A DNA stretch of 64,000 nt. Origin: Anaspis maculata. Taxonomy: Eukaryota > Arthropoda > Insecta > Coleoptera > Scraptiidae. Location of the stretch: the NCBI GenBank assembly GCA_949128115.1, contig OX421963.1, positions 3,286,001 through 3,350,000 on the forward strand, in the 5' to 3' direction. A model generated the notes under the pieces. The model had not been told where the DNA came from. It saw only the letters and a program-made list of their open reading frames with translations, and did no database searches. Shown one piece after another: positions 1-32,289 of the stretch (positions are counted from its first letter, which is position 1; each line of letters starts with the position of its first letter). The position numbers were made by a program, and so were the translations under genes.

Positions 1-261
1 ACCAAGGAATTCCAGATACAATCCCATAGAAACGTTTCGTGATCATATCAGAATCCCATCGAAAATTACAATAAGCGCATATTGAAGCCCATTCAGATTT
101 TTTATTGGTTCCTATCGGTCCAAAGGCATGACATTGCGTATGCTCAAGACAAACTACACTCAATAAAGCTCGATTTGAACAATCAAATTCGATTATTATT
201 AAAATGTGAATGAAGCTTTAGGGCACAAAGAAGAAGGTTTTTTTTTGTACTCTATACTTAC

Positions 262-20449
<20,188 letters not shown>

Positions 20450-20590
20450 GATGATTGTTGCCGTCGGCCAGCCCGGAGTATTGATTCCGGGCGGCGGTGC
20501 GGCGGTGGATGCGAGGGTGGTTTGCGCTCGCGCTGGCGGCGATCCGGCGCCCTTTCGTCCTGCGTTTGGGAAAGGTCCTGGTAGGTAGCT
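20450..20590 (-). promoter_or_regulatory. Probable Aplip1 5' UTR, GC-rich
   Basis: The sequence just upstream of the Aplip1 start codon is strongly GC-rich and CpG-bearing, unlike the AT-rich surroundings. A CTACCTACCAG at about 20587-20577 would serve as an acceptor, so a further non-coding exon upstream (20.6-21.3 kb) is possible. No TATA box can be assigned. Confidence 0.45.
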
Positions 20591-20791
20591 GCTATCCTGA
20601 TGCTTCTTGTGTGTGTGTGCTAACTCACTTACCCGTTAAATCGACTACTCCTACTGCCTATCTGCCTCTGCGCGATCTCTTAGACGGCACATTATTCAAG
20701 CTCTTGTGTGCGAATGATGTATCGGTTTATCAAATTACGGACTATGAAGGAGATGGATAATTTGAACTATTGTTCTCGAAGCAAAGCTCGA

Positions 20792-20815
20792 GTTCACGCT
20801 TAATGCAGCGTGAAC
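20792..20815. repeat. Short hairpin upstream of Aplip1
   Basis: GTTCACGCT and AGCGTGAAC pair across a six-base loop. A second weak stem, TATCTT/AAGATA, follows at 20820-20841. The role is unknown. Confidence 0.6.
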
Positions 20816-20841
20816 GTCGTATCTTTTGTGTATAAGATAGA

Positions 20842-23460
20842 AACTGATGAAAAGTCGATAAACGTCGTACGGTGTATAGAGCTAGAGGGAGAAGGAGCAG
20901 CAAGTCCTGCAGGAGACATCAGAGACGATTCCACAGGTTGCGTATGTGATGAATGGGGATGTGAAATCTCTTGAGATTACAATTGTGATTTATAAAGACC
21001 GCAACGCAGAGTTGTCCGACTTGCTCCACATGCTTTTTCCACTTTGATTCTCTTAATCACCCTTAGGTATCACTGCATTTTGTTACAAATACTTGCATTC
21101 GTTACTACACTACGTTATTTCGTATTATTATTATTATTATGAAAATTATGAGTGTTTATGCTTAGCGGTTGCTCTACGCACTGCTTCGTACTATAGCTGA
21201 CCTCGACGCTATTCGGCCACCACCTCGGCCGCAAACCCAAGGTTCGCCCGACAAGAACCACTTTCATAAACAACCTTAATACAAAAATAACTAGCCGAAA
21301 AAAAAAAGAAGTTCGGAATTTAGCTTACGTCCCTCAACTTCACTTCTATCTCAAATTGAGCCCAGAGGTTCTAATGGAATGTAATAAAAGTAGCTATTAA
21401 TTCTACGTTTGATAGTAATCAATATCAACTACAGAACTTCTTTTCAAACAATCAAGTAGATAGGTAGTGTAATTGAAATGGCTAGGGAGAATTGAAATAT
21501 AGCTCTTTTACTGTACGTCAAAAGTAAAATTATCGGTAACTCACGAGACCAAACAGACATCCCTTGAGGCATGTCCCCATGTCACATGTTACCACCTGTG
21601 GTTGTGCAAATACCTATCAGTTCTAGTGAAATTTCCACAGTTTTTGATCACTGATTAAGTGATTACTGATACTGATTGAATTGATTCAAAAGTGTTATTT
21701 TTAAGACTGTGAATAGATAGCGCAGTTACGGCAATCTCAGTTTAATCCATTATAGCCCAGAAGCCATCAGGGGGAACAATAACTACGAACTAGTTTTCTC
21801 CCTTCCAGAAAATATAGTCGGCGTCATGTCGCCATCATCCACAAGAAGTGTTGGTAAATAATCATCAGGTAGGTAGGTTGGTAGGTAGGTACACTTTGTA
21901 ATAATCAGTTCAATAACTTCAATATCAAGCTTTCCACCTTTTCCTAGTCTGGAGCTACAAATTTTTATTAATTTTCAAGCCTTGCCAGACGTAGTGGCGG
22001 AGGCTATTTGTGGCCGCTTTTTTTTTTCGTGATTATTTTTTTTTCCTCGTTCCTCGTTCCTCGTTTCTTAACACAATTCACCTAACTCTTCCGTATCTTT
22101 TGAACGGTTCAATATATCCAGTTCATTCTTTCGCTAATCGAATCTCAACTATTGCAGGTTGATACCGACGACGTTTAAAGATGATAGGTCAAATATAAAC
22201 AATCTTTAACAACAAAAAAGAATGCACAACTCGTGAAACTCATTTAAAATAGAGAAAACGCATAGATCTCAGCCTTTCCATCATCATATCTTTGGATCTG
22301 ATGAAGCTTTGTGCCTAATTTTTTTTTTAATTGAAGGATATATCCAGACCTTTGTCCCAGTGTGACAGCGATTGAGAAACAATGGTTTATTATTTATTTA
22401 TAAGGTTTATAAACATTTTCATTGGCTATGAATGCAGCATGATTTTCAATCAGCGAGGAAATTTTTTATTTTCACAGTTTTCTATAAACAACCAGTGAAG
22501 CGATTGGAGCCGCCAAAGTATTGCAGAATTAAAAAAAAAATTTGATCTAGGACTTTTTAGTTTAGTTTTTTAGATATGATTTTTTTCTGACGCAACTTAC
22601 AACTGTAAAGAAGTGATGCGCGCATGCCACCCATACATACTATCCAAAATGCTCTATATTACTACTGAGGTGGGCCATTTTTCGTATAAAGCTGAGCTTT
22701 CACAGAAATAATCAGATATTTGCTTTTTCCAAAAAAAAAACAGGCACCCGTTTAGGCTAGTCGAGTTATGGGGCTAAGACTGCCCTCAACGGTACAATGG
22801 TATTAACGTAAAATAGGTATGATGGAGATGAAAGTATTCACCCCTAATTTCTACATCGAAAAGGTCATATTCCATACATTTGCTCTGCTCGTGCCTTTCA
22901 AACTTTTAAACTATTTAGTTGAATCTTTACCGCAAATCGCAGATGAGAGGTATTCTTACGTGTCACATACAGTTTCTCTTTTTATTTCATTGCCTTTTTT
23001 TGCATTAATGACTACTTATTTTATCTCAGGTCACATTCGGCAAATATGTTTCGATATCACTTCATTGAGGTTTTAGAGTAGGTACCATCATTATTACTTT
23101 TTTGCCAAGCAAGTTTCAAACAGTTTCCAAGCTAATAAAACAATAACGATACTTCTTATTGTATGATGTGTGTACGTGTTTTATGTGTACTTTTTGTAAT
23201 AATGTACCAAAATGATTTATTGCTGCGAAGACCTTTTTTTTGGGCGAGGCTTCCTATTAGACAGACCGCAAGGTGGGGAGATGGACTGGTTTCTGTTTCA
23301 CCCTGTATAAATCTTCTGTAAGAAATTCAAGCAAAACACCCGGTGAGGTGTGATTGCTGGCCATCTAGGAATGTATTCCACATAATCGCTATGCTCCTCC
23401 ATTCAAAATCTCACGGAATTATGAATAAGCTCCTGGACAATTATTATACCTACCTAAATA
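20842..23460. other. Intergenic sequence between Aplip1 and Trh, left part
   Basis: Mostly unassigned. It contains a TTA microsatellite (about 21125-21140), a GGTA-rich run (21870-21892), three TCCTCGT units (22046-22066) and an orphan CACCCTGTATA end near 23300. The upstream promoter of Aplip1 may lie at its left edge. Confidence 0.5.
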
Positions 23461-23467
23461 ATACATA

Positions 23468-24897
23468 CCGGGTGATCATTTGAAAACTATCCACTTGCCT
23501 CCCGATTCCTAGTGAATATTTCTTTGCGCAAAAACAGGCCGATTTTAATATCGAGGGGGACATCTAAAACATACATTGGCGAATTTATATCTCCAGCCAC
23601 CTCGCCCCAACCCACCCCAACATTGGAATTTCAAATGACACCACCTACCTTGCAATACATTAAATTGAAGAGAATTGAATTCTTTTCTTTTCTTCTTCTT
23701 TTTTGTTGAATGTTTTACGACGCATCAACTACGAGGTTATTGGCGTCGACGGGACATTCAGTGGGTTTTTGGTACACCTTTCTATTACTTGAATTGCCTA
23801 CTGTTAGCTATGTGAGGCCTCAGTACTCTGATAGCACTCAATTCTGTAGTCAGAAATACATTTTTTCTGTAACCGCTGTAGTCGGACAGGTGCAGATATG
23901 ACATAGTAAGGTCGGAACAATTTTTGGACAACACAAAATATCCATGGACGAGGCGGGATTCGAACCCGCGCGGTGCGTCACGACTGGCTTGGCGTGCCAA
24001 CACCCAGACCACTCGGTCACCGCCGCTCCGGAGAATTGAATTCTCTTTCTAAAAAAATATTTTTTATTTTCAACCTCCACCCCCTTTCTCCCTAAAATTT
24101 TCTCAAGTCCCATTTTATTTCTTGGGCCTCTCAATTCTCTTTAATTTAGTCACATCAAAGAAGAGAATTTGTGGTGAAAAAGTGCTAGGTACCCAAATTC
24201 ACCTCTTTGCTGTCCTCCACCCCAACTTTAAAATTTGACAAGATACTACCTACTTTGTGATACATCAAATTCAAGGAAATTTATTTCTTTTTCTAAAAAC
24301 AATTTTTTTAAAACTTCCCCATCAAACTAGACATCCGAAGTATTTTAGGAGGAAAAGGGGGTTTTGAGAATTTTTCAAATATTTCGTTCGAAAAGAAAAT
24401 TTCATTTTCTTCAATTTGATGTATCACAAAGTAGGTAATGTCATTTTAGATATCACAGGTCAGATGTGGGGGGGAAGGGGCGAAGGGGTGAAGAATTTGG
24501 GTAGCACTTTTTCCACAGAAAATTTTCTTTCCGATGTTGTGCAAGATGACGTTGACTGCATTGCATTGGAGAGATTTGAGAGGTCAAGAATAATTAATTG
24601 GATAATTGGATACTCACAAGAATTTCAGAGAGTAGGGGGAGGAGGGGGAGGGGTTGAAAGTTTAAGAAACGATTTTCCAGAAAGAGAATTGGTTTCTCTC
24701 TGATTCGCAAAGTAGGTAGTGTCATTTGAAATTTCAAAGTTGGGGTGGGTGGTGGCGAGGAGGCTCAAAATAGAAATTCGCCAATGTATGTTTTAGATGT
24801 CCCCCTCGATAAAATAATCGACCTGTTTTTGCTCGAAGACATCTTCACTAGGAATCGGGAGTTACTGCAGGTGGATAGTTTCCAAATGATCACCCGG
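23468..24897. mobile_element. TA-flanked CCGGGTGATC palindromic element, copy 1 (interrupted by a SINE)
   Basis: The ends are CCGGGTGATCATTTGAAAAC and its inverse (GTTT-C-CAAATGATCACCCGG), each with TA outside. It is 1430 bp long; removing the SINE and one target duplication leaves about 1069 bp, close to the 1079 bp of copy 2 at 59779-60857. Both copies are palindromic over their whole length and non-coding. Confidence 0.85.
23684..24031 (-). mobile_element. SINE with tRNA-like head and 13-bp target duplication
   Basis: The duplication AGAATTGAATTCT lies at 23671-23683 and 24032-24044. On the minus strand the element starts with a tRNA-like head holding an A box TGACCGAGTGG (24019-24009) and a B box GGTTCGAATCC (23966-23956). 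It ends in an A/G-rich tail (AACAAAAAAGAAGAAGAAAA). The insertion is only in the left arm of its host palindrome. The acceptor stem pairs poorly, so the head is not a functional tRNA. Confidence 0.85.
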
Positions 24898-24909
24898 TAT
24901 AATTCGAAT

Positions 24910-25018
24910 TATGATATTCATTTTGTTAAAATTTGGTCAGTGGCGTAGATAACGGAGGACTGTACCTATCTCATTATTAAAAGTTTGCGAGGTGTTTCTT
25001 CATATATTCCATCAAACC
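24910..25018. other. Short unassigned spacer
   Basis: Nothing recognised between two repeat elements. Confidence 0.4.
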
Positions 25019-25019
25019 A

Positions 25020-25190
25020 CCCTGTACGAGGGGCAAACCGCTAGTCAAATTCTGTACACCAGACTTCCCCCTCGTAAGGATTTCCCCCTGACTTCCTTCG
25101 GACTTCCTCGGACTTCCCCCGGACTTCCTCCGGCATGTACACCAGACTTCCCCAGCGGTTTGCCTCTCGACCCTGTATATAGGGTGTCCT
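25020..25190. repeat. Short inverted repeat enclosing a GGACTTCCTCC minisatellite
   Basis: CGAGGGGCAAACCGCT and AGCGGTTTGCCTCTCG face each other and are bordered by ACCCTGTA words. Between them are about seven variable 12-bp units (GGACTTCCTCC, GGACTTCCCCC). It is followed by TATATAGGGTGTCC, probably the end of another element. Confidence 0.6.
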
Positions 25191-25239
25191 AGTTTTAACC
25201 AAACAAAGTTAAGGAAAAGACTTCCCTTTTCCGCCTGAT

Positions 25240-25830
25240 TCAAAAAAATATAACGTAGGTATGTGCTTTCCAGGCGAAAGACGAAGCGTTTTCCATTTTG
25301 TCACTCCAAAACTTTCCCGACGAGTAGCAATGAATGGATGGAAATTTTATTATAAGCGTCCCTTCGGGCGGGAAGTTAGAATTTGAGAAGAAGATTGAAA
25401 AATTGAGATATTTTCTCTTATAAGGAATTAATTTAATTTGATATTCAGACATCAAAAAATCTGATGATGATGACTTGTTTCAATTTTACATAGTTTTGAA
25501 TGAAACAACGATGAAAAAAAAAGGAATTCATTTTGAGCTCCATCATTTGTGTTGGTCTCGATAAGCTAGGCCGGTTACTGATTTCAAAGTGTAAAACTCT
25601 CGGAAAACTTGAAGAACTTTTAGGGAAATTGCATAAAAATGTTCTAGAATCTCTTACCCTTTCTTGAAAAGAAGCTGGTATAAATCTGTTCACTAGCTAA
25701 AAAGTTAGAAATTTGCAGTTTTTCATTAGGAATTAAATTATGTAGAAAGAAAAGCGAGTTAGGCAGTCAGACGCATTGGTATATGGATGGAGGTGAACGA
25801 TCTGAAACTGGTACCACAGAAAAATTGAAA
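25240..25830. repeat. Dispersed repeat, inverted copy
   Basis: This is the reverse complement of parts of 17230-17880, including the run CTTCCCGGCGAGTAG-like and the phrase around GCATTGGTATATGGATGGAGGTGAACGAT-like sequence. No protein was assigned. Confidence 0.6.
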
Positions 25831-25870
25831 ATTTTGAAGAGGTTTCAAAAGTGGGGGGACCTCCTCTCCT

Positions 25871-26385
25871 GTAAACAAACGTCGAAAACAGCTTAACAAA
25901 CGTAAACAAACAGTAAACAAACGATTTCTATAGAGAAATCACTTTTTTTTCATTTTGGGTCGGGCTGACCCATATGGGGTTACACAAAAGGGGGGAAGGG
26001 GGTGTAAACAAACGTCGAAAATACCTAAACAAACGTAAACAAACTATAAACAAACGATAAACAAACGATTCCCATGGAAAAAACACATTTTTTAATTTTG
26101 GGTCGGGCTGTCGTGAAGTTGGCTCGACCCAAATGGGATTCCAAAAAAGGGGGGAAGGGGTTGTAAACAAACGTCGAAAATAGCTAAACAAACGTAAACA
26201 AACGATAAACAAACGATTCCCATAGAGAAATCACGGTTTTTCAATTTTGTGTCGGGCTGTCGTGAAGTTGGCCCGACCCAAATGGGGTTTCAAAAAAGGG
26301 AGGAAGGGGGTGTAAACAAACGTCGAAAATAGCTGAACAAACGTAAACAAACGATAAACAAACGATTCCAATAGTCATAAACGCG
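25871..26385. repeat. Tandem repeat of 133-159 bp units
   Basis: Units starting GTAAACAAACGTCGAAAA occur at 25871, 26004, 26163 and 26312 (the last partial). Each has an AAACAAACG-rich part, ATAGAGAAATCAC, GGGTCGGGCTG and a GGGGGAAGGGG run. Confidence 0.9.
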
Positions 26386-26449
26386 ATATTGACTGTGGGC
26401 GCGGTCAACTTCACGAGGGTCCTGGGCAAACTAACAGCAATTTTGCGTC

Positions 26450-27060
26450 TCGTGTCATAAAGGGTCACCCGATTTCAATAATTCCAAAAGTAGGAATGGA
26501 CTACAGTGTCCAAGAAGGTTTTTTAAAAGAATATTTGCGATTATCCACAAACTTTTGAGAACATTTTTTATGAAAGTTACGAAACCACGCAGTGTATTTT
26601 CAGCGCCATCAGGCGGATGTGCAACTCCGCAAACTGAGTGGAGATAGACCTAAACGAAAAATTAAAGACACCAACGAGACTGAGGAGCAAAATTAGGGTG
26701 TTGGGCGGGGAGAAGCTAAAAATAATGCGTCGTAAAACAAGAAATAGCCAAAAATCGCTAGTAATCGTGAAGAAAGCATTGAAAGGCATTTTTTTTTAGC
26801 AACACGGTACTTCCCGAACACTTCAAATGTTTGAAACCAATGGAAAGACACTAACGAAACAGGGGAGCAAAATTGAGGTGTTGGGTAGGGAGAAGGCGAG
26901 AGAAAAGATAAAAGAATTAGGTACTGAATAAGCAATCTATGCTCAAAAAAAGGAATGAAAGACACAATATACGGAACAAGGGAGCAAAATGAGGTGTTGG
27001 GCGGGAAGAAAGAAAAAATTTATCGCGCAAAAGCATAGAGAGGATTTAATGCACTCCTGA
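26450..27060. repeat. Dispersed repeat with internal tandem units, copy 2
   Basis: This is the same-orientation relative of 9165-9912, starting GTCATAAAGGGTCACCCGAT and repeating AAAGACANNAACGA.AC, GGGAGCAAAAT and TGTTGGGCGGG. Confidence 0.65.
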
Positions 27061-27214
27061 AAAGAAGGAGTAAATTAATAACAAGCGAGTATGTCTCATG
27101 GACATGAGGCTCAGTAGCGCACTTCTTTTTTCGAAGGATCAGTGAACGCAAGATATTTATTAGGGTTCTACGGCGGAAAAAATATCAACAAAATTATGAA
27201 ATTTGGTTTGAAAA

Positions 27215-27440
27215 TCAAAATGATCCTCGAAATGATCGTACTAGACGGTGAGTTCCAAGTTTCATGAGAATCGTTTCACTAATAAGAGACTCCAATATGG
27301 CGGCCAAGATGGCGGCGAAATGTTGACATTCAGCTGGGAAATAAGAATGATCATACGAAACAAGGATGAGTTTCAAGCTCCATGAAAATCGTTCCACTGC
27401 ACTGATGAGAAATTTCAATATGGCGGCAGAGGATCATTTG
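27215..27440. repeat. Two-unit tandem duplication with ATGGCGGC words
   Basis: The units at about 27225-27325 and 27345-27435 share GATGATC, GAGTTCCAAGTTTCATGA, AATCGTTTCACT and CAATATGGCGGC. Confidence 0.65.
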
Positions 27441-27920
27441 TCCAAAATCGGATGTATTTTGATAAAGTTTTCACATCGCCTGCAAAGGACCCCTCGCACG
27501 TTTACCTTGAAAGATAGTGATTTTGGTGAATTTTGCTGAATTCTCTTAATGTTGTAGAGTAGATCTCGATTTGAGAAATATATTCCTGAAAAATTTTACC
27601 CCTCATTATGAACAGTTCTTCCCCTACACTCTTAATAAGGTCCAAATTGGGAATTGTCTCAAAACTTTTGAAATTCATGAAACGGGCTCAAATCAAATTC
27701 TCGCTTTCCCTTAACTTTTGATATTTCAATTCTGTTACCAAAGATCCTCCTAATGCCTACTCATCAGGTGGTGTGGCAGCAGTAGCTTTAGGAATTTCAG
27801 TCAAGATTCCATACTTTTTCTCGTTGCGAGACGATTTTTTTTGTAAATTCAATAAGTGCCATAAGGGCCGTGCTTACTGCTTACAGTACACAGGCAATAT
27901 CTTATTTCGACGATTGAACG
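27441..27920. other. Unassigned intergenic sequence
   Basis: No coding or repeat signal was recognised. Confidence 0.4.
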
Positions 27921-29260
27921 ATTCTTTCTTCACTGTCTAACAAACTACTGTTTCGCGACTAACAAACGGATTTATTCCAGCTGAAAATCGACTTCATCTT
28001 GGTCCACTGCATACTGCATCTAGGCTGAACGACGACTTTTTCTTGAATAACAAGTGACTTTATCTCTACTAACAAAAGACTATTTGTCGAGTAATAGAAG
28101 TTTAGGTATAGCTTGACTAACAAAATAGGTACGTTGTTTCTCAACAACCAAAGACTTTATCTCGGCTAACAAACCAAGAAACCAACAACCCAAACCGGGG
28201 CCAAAAACCGACTAAGCACAGCTTACAGTCAACTGCATCTCGGCTAAAAAAGGAATTTATCTCGACTAACAGGAGGAGACTTCACCTTGACTAAAAACCA
28301 CTGTTTCTCGACTAACAGAAAACCTAATCACCACTAATGAGCAACTTCTTCGCAGAAGACTTTATATTGACTAAAAAATGACTCAAGTTGGGACAGCAGT
28401 GGACATAATTGCGAGTAAAAACGACTTCATTTCAGTTAATAAGACGATTTTATCTCAGAAAGTGAAACACGTCATTTCAACAAACAGATACTTAACTTTT
28501 TCTCAGGTCAACAAGAGACTTCACCTTGAGCAGCAAACGACTCTTTCTCGACTAACACAAAATTGAATCTCGAGTAACAAACGACAATTTCTCAGCGAAT
28601 AAAATGTTTGGAACATGACTTTATCTCAGCTAACACACAACTCTGTTCGAGCAAAACGACGATTTTATCTCGTATAACTAGAGATGTGATCTCGACCAAC
28701 ACTATGGTTTTCGGGACAGAAATGCTTATCTCAACTAACAGATGAATTCACTTCGACTAACCAAAAATGCGACAAAAAATTTATTCAGGCCAAAAAACTA
28801 CTTAATTTCGACTTGGAGAGAACTTCATTTCGGCCAACGAAAGACTTTATTCCACATCAACAAAAGACTTGATTCTGACTCAGAAAACCTCATCTAAAAC
28901 AGTTATGACTTCAACCTGGCTAACAAAAGACTTTATTTCGATTAGCAGAAGGCCTCATTTCGGCTAATGGACGATTTATCAAGACTAATAAAACACTTCA
29001 TCTCGGCCAACAACCGAATTTATCTCGGCTAACAAATGTCAACTAACACAAGACTTTATTTAGGCTAACAGGCGTTTAATTTCGATTGAGATGTCGACTA
29101 ATAGAAAATTTCATTTCCGTCAACAAACGACTTTCTCTTGGCTAGCAAAATCCTATATCGACTGACAAAAGACTTTATTCCAGCTAACAGATATTTTGTT
29201 TCGACTAACAGCTTATTGTTTTTTGGCTAACAATGTAGATACTTAGATAATGAATTATTT
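27920..29260. repeat. Degenerate satellite GACTTTATCTCGACTAACAAA
   Basis: Dozens of loosely spaced variants of ACTTTATCTCGGCTAACAAA cover about 1.3 kb with unit spacing near 25-60 bp. The orientation is constant and there is no coding content. Confidence 0.8.
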
Positions 29261-29279
29261 TATTGATTAAATTGAATTA

Positions 29280-29785
29280 AAAACACGAAAGGCTGGCGCT
29301 CGCAAAGTATTTTGCAGGATTCAAGTATTAGTCATCAAGTGAAGTCAATTAAGTCCCATTTCGAACAAAGATCGATCAATACAGAGACAAGGAAAGCCGA
29401 GAATGTACAGATAAAAAAACTTCCGTGTAGTGTTTGGCGAAGACAGAGCGAGCTTGGAAAGCGCGCGATTTCTAATGGATTTTTCTCGAGGTTTTCCCTT
29501 GTTGAGAAAAAAGAAACGTGCGATTTTCCAAAGGACGCGGATCGGAACGGAGTCAGTGTGAAGAGCGGCTCGCATCGCTGATGGGTGGTTTATGGTTTAT
29601 TCAGGAGAAGCGAAATGACGGGATGCATATGGCAGAGAGAGGAGACTGGAGAGAAGAGGATCGTTTCAATTACTCTACTTCAGAATTCAAAAAGCCACCC
29701 CGGAACTACCCACTCTCCGACGGGTTTCCTCATCAATTCCCTCCCGGGTGCGTTCTCCGATAAACCCGCCGATGGCCAATGTACA
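29280..29785. other. GC-richer unassigned block
   Basis: Base composition is more even than in the surroundings and several overlapping frames of 60-90 codons exist, but none has recognisable motifs or splice support. It ends at a TACAGGGTG terminus. Confidence 0.35.
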
Positions 29786-31540
29786 GGGTGATTCAGCGTC
29801 TCTCAACTTGCTCAATAGGGATTTGTTTTTATAAACTACAAAGTGCCCTCATCTATCTGAAATGGTTTCTTTTTGCTACATTTTACGAATGAAGGTTGTA
29901 AAAAAACTGTTGAAGCTTTCATAAAGGCGATGCCACCTGTGAGTCGAAGTGCCTGTTACATCAAAAGGTTTCTTACGACAGCGCATCATCTGGCAATGTT
30001 GCAATTTTCCAACTATTGCCTGGCTAGACAACCAAGCTGTGATTGGCTGTCACCTAGGCAACATCACAACTGTCATCAGCATATTAGCTGACTGTCATTT
30101 CCGTGACATGTCATGCAGCGATGCCAAGTAGCCGTCGACTTTCGACTTGCTTCTTGATGACAGATAATTCACATGCTACTTTTGAATATTTTGCTAACTT
30201 GTACGAATAATTTTCGAAAAGGTATAAAGACAAAACAACGAGATTTTTTTGTAGTGAAAAAACTGTTCATGGCTGACCTAGTGGTATCAGTGCTTGGAAT
30301 AAATGGTTGAAATACTCGAAAAGTTGTATATGAAAACATATCCCCTATTGCTACACTTTCCGTTAGTTTTTCAGTTTATGCTTATCAGTAACACATCCCT
30401 ATTGCGATCAGGTCAGGTCATCTTACAACATTTTCTATCTTCTCTGTAACGTAATTTAAAAATGTTCGTTTTCCCAGGAACACTGGGCTTCAAATATGTA
30501 GTAGTACTTCAAATATTTCTAGTCTTTGATGTAGGTGACTGCGGAGATTATATTTTCTACGTTAATTTGACACTAGAAATATTAAAAATACTCACCTCAA
30601 CTTGAAACAAGAATCTTCGGCAGTTGAGACTGCTATCCGCAAGGTAGAAGTCGACCCTGAAATGTTACAAATCAATATCACTGCAACAGAATTGTGAAAG
30701 TTGCTATAGTAACAGATAATTGCAACGCCACCACAAATCACTCCCTCTCTCATTTGTTAAAAGGTTTCGGCAAAACCGTGCTGGTGATGGTGCATTGCAA
30801 TCAGGCCAGAGAAGCTTTCTATTGTTTTCGAATAAACATTATAATAGTTTCACGGTTTTTTTCATTGGAGTAAGCTATGGGAAAAATTTGTTTGGTTGAT
30901 AACAAAACAAAAATTAAAAAAATTGATAGATGTTCACTCGATACTTTCCTCCACAAGTTTGCATGTTTGGAGCTAATTATACTCTTTTTTGGGCCATGTG
31001 GCAAGGATACGGTCCTTGATGCTTAGAATGGGGGTTACTATTTTTGGCGTTGTGCGTTGGGTTTTGCTGTTACATTTGGTCTGTACTTAATTTATATTTT
31101 TTTGCCAAAGAATTTCATAATTTTTGTAATTATATTTTATTTTCAATTTACTTGTTCATGGCATTAAAAGCATTGAAAGCCAGTGTTCCATACTCCATAC
31201 AAAAAAGAACCTCTTTGAACAATGCCCAAAAATTCAGTGTCGCTTCGAAAACGCTCCAAGACAGAAAGAAACAACATCATTTTGCAGGTTAACTAATTAG
31301 AAGCTCACCGCGATAAATTGTACACCTGATTGCAGATTTGAATAAAAGTTCTATAACCCAACGTGACATAGATCTGCTGGATAAGTCTGTAAGTTCAAAA
31401 CTACAGCATCAGCCGAATATAATTTTATTGAACGTGAACACTCAACTTTTATGTGAATTATTTGGTTGATAATTAAAATTATGGCTATAATTTCAAAATA
31501 CCAAAGCAATACTCAGTGAACAATAATCTCTCTCTCTAAT
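29786..31540. other. Unassigned intergenic sequence
   Basis: It starts with an orphan CAGGGTGATTCAG end whose partner was not found. The rest is AT-rich with no recognised gene. Confidence 0.4.
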
Positions 31541-31683
31541 CTCGGGTTCCACCAAAATTTTAAGAGCAGATTAAATCTATCACGCTGATAGTTGCTATGC
31601 ACCAGCCAATAGGATGGCCAGTTGCTTAGTTACTATCAGAGTGATAAAGTTATCGCGTTGATGAAAGTTTGGTGGAACCCGAG
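31541..31683. mobile_element. 143-bp MITE, copy 1
   Basis: The ends CTCGGGTTCCACCAAA and TTTGGTGGAACCCGAG are perfect inverted repeats. A relative in the opposite orientation lies at 40588-40726. No target duplication was fixed. Confidence 0.75.
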
Positions 31684-31689
31684 GTAAGT

Positions 31690-32285
31690 ACAACTAAATA
31701 ATCGAGATTTCTCTTCGTGCAAATAAAATGGGCTGGAAAGCAGAAATGGTTGAAATGAAATCAACGAGGGAACGAGGCATCAATTAATTCTGCAGGGAAT
31801 TAAAACTCAGGTGCGTTAAGAAACTGGTTCACCAAGAGTTCTGCAAAATTAGGAAAAATGCGAAACGGAATCAAATTGAAAGGGTTGAGTTAATTAGTCG
31901 CAGGGTTTCGCACGTGATTGGGGTGTACCTACTTTTCTTTCAGAAAACGAATATGTAAACTTGAATTAACCAATTCCTATCGTTAGATGGTTCCAGCACG
32001 CCTGGAAACGATGCAATAAAAAATTAAGGTTAATTTAATTAAGTTGGCGATGATTGATCAACTTGTAATAAAGGTGAGGTGTGGTTAAATGACTTTGTTC
32101 ATTTTTCAACATTTACGTGAACATGAGGTTACTATGGTATGACTGAGGTATTAACACGACGGAAAATTGAGGTAGGTGACATTGATTTAAATGGCTTAGG
32201 AAAAGGTAATTAGAGATCTACGGCACAACAAAACACAACGTAGGGCCAATAAAGGTATCACAGCTGATTAAGTAATTTAGGGCAA
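31690..32285. other. Unassigned intergenic sequence
   Basis: No signal was recognised. Confidence 0.4.
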
Positions 32286-32289
32286 AGCG

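Noticed and set aside
23941..24031. Functional tRNA gene (type II, Leu/Ser-like)
   Set aside because: The acceptor stem has at least two mismatches and position 33 is not U; the flanking duplications and tail show it is a SINE head.
27920..29260. CRISPR-like array
   Set aside because: The units are degenerate, unevenly spaced and without constant repeats or unique spacers; the context is an insect genome.
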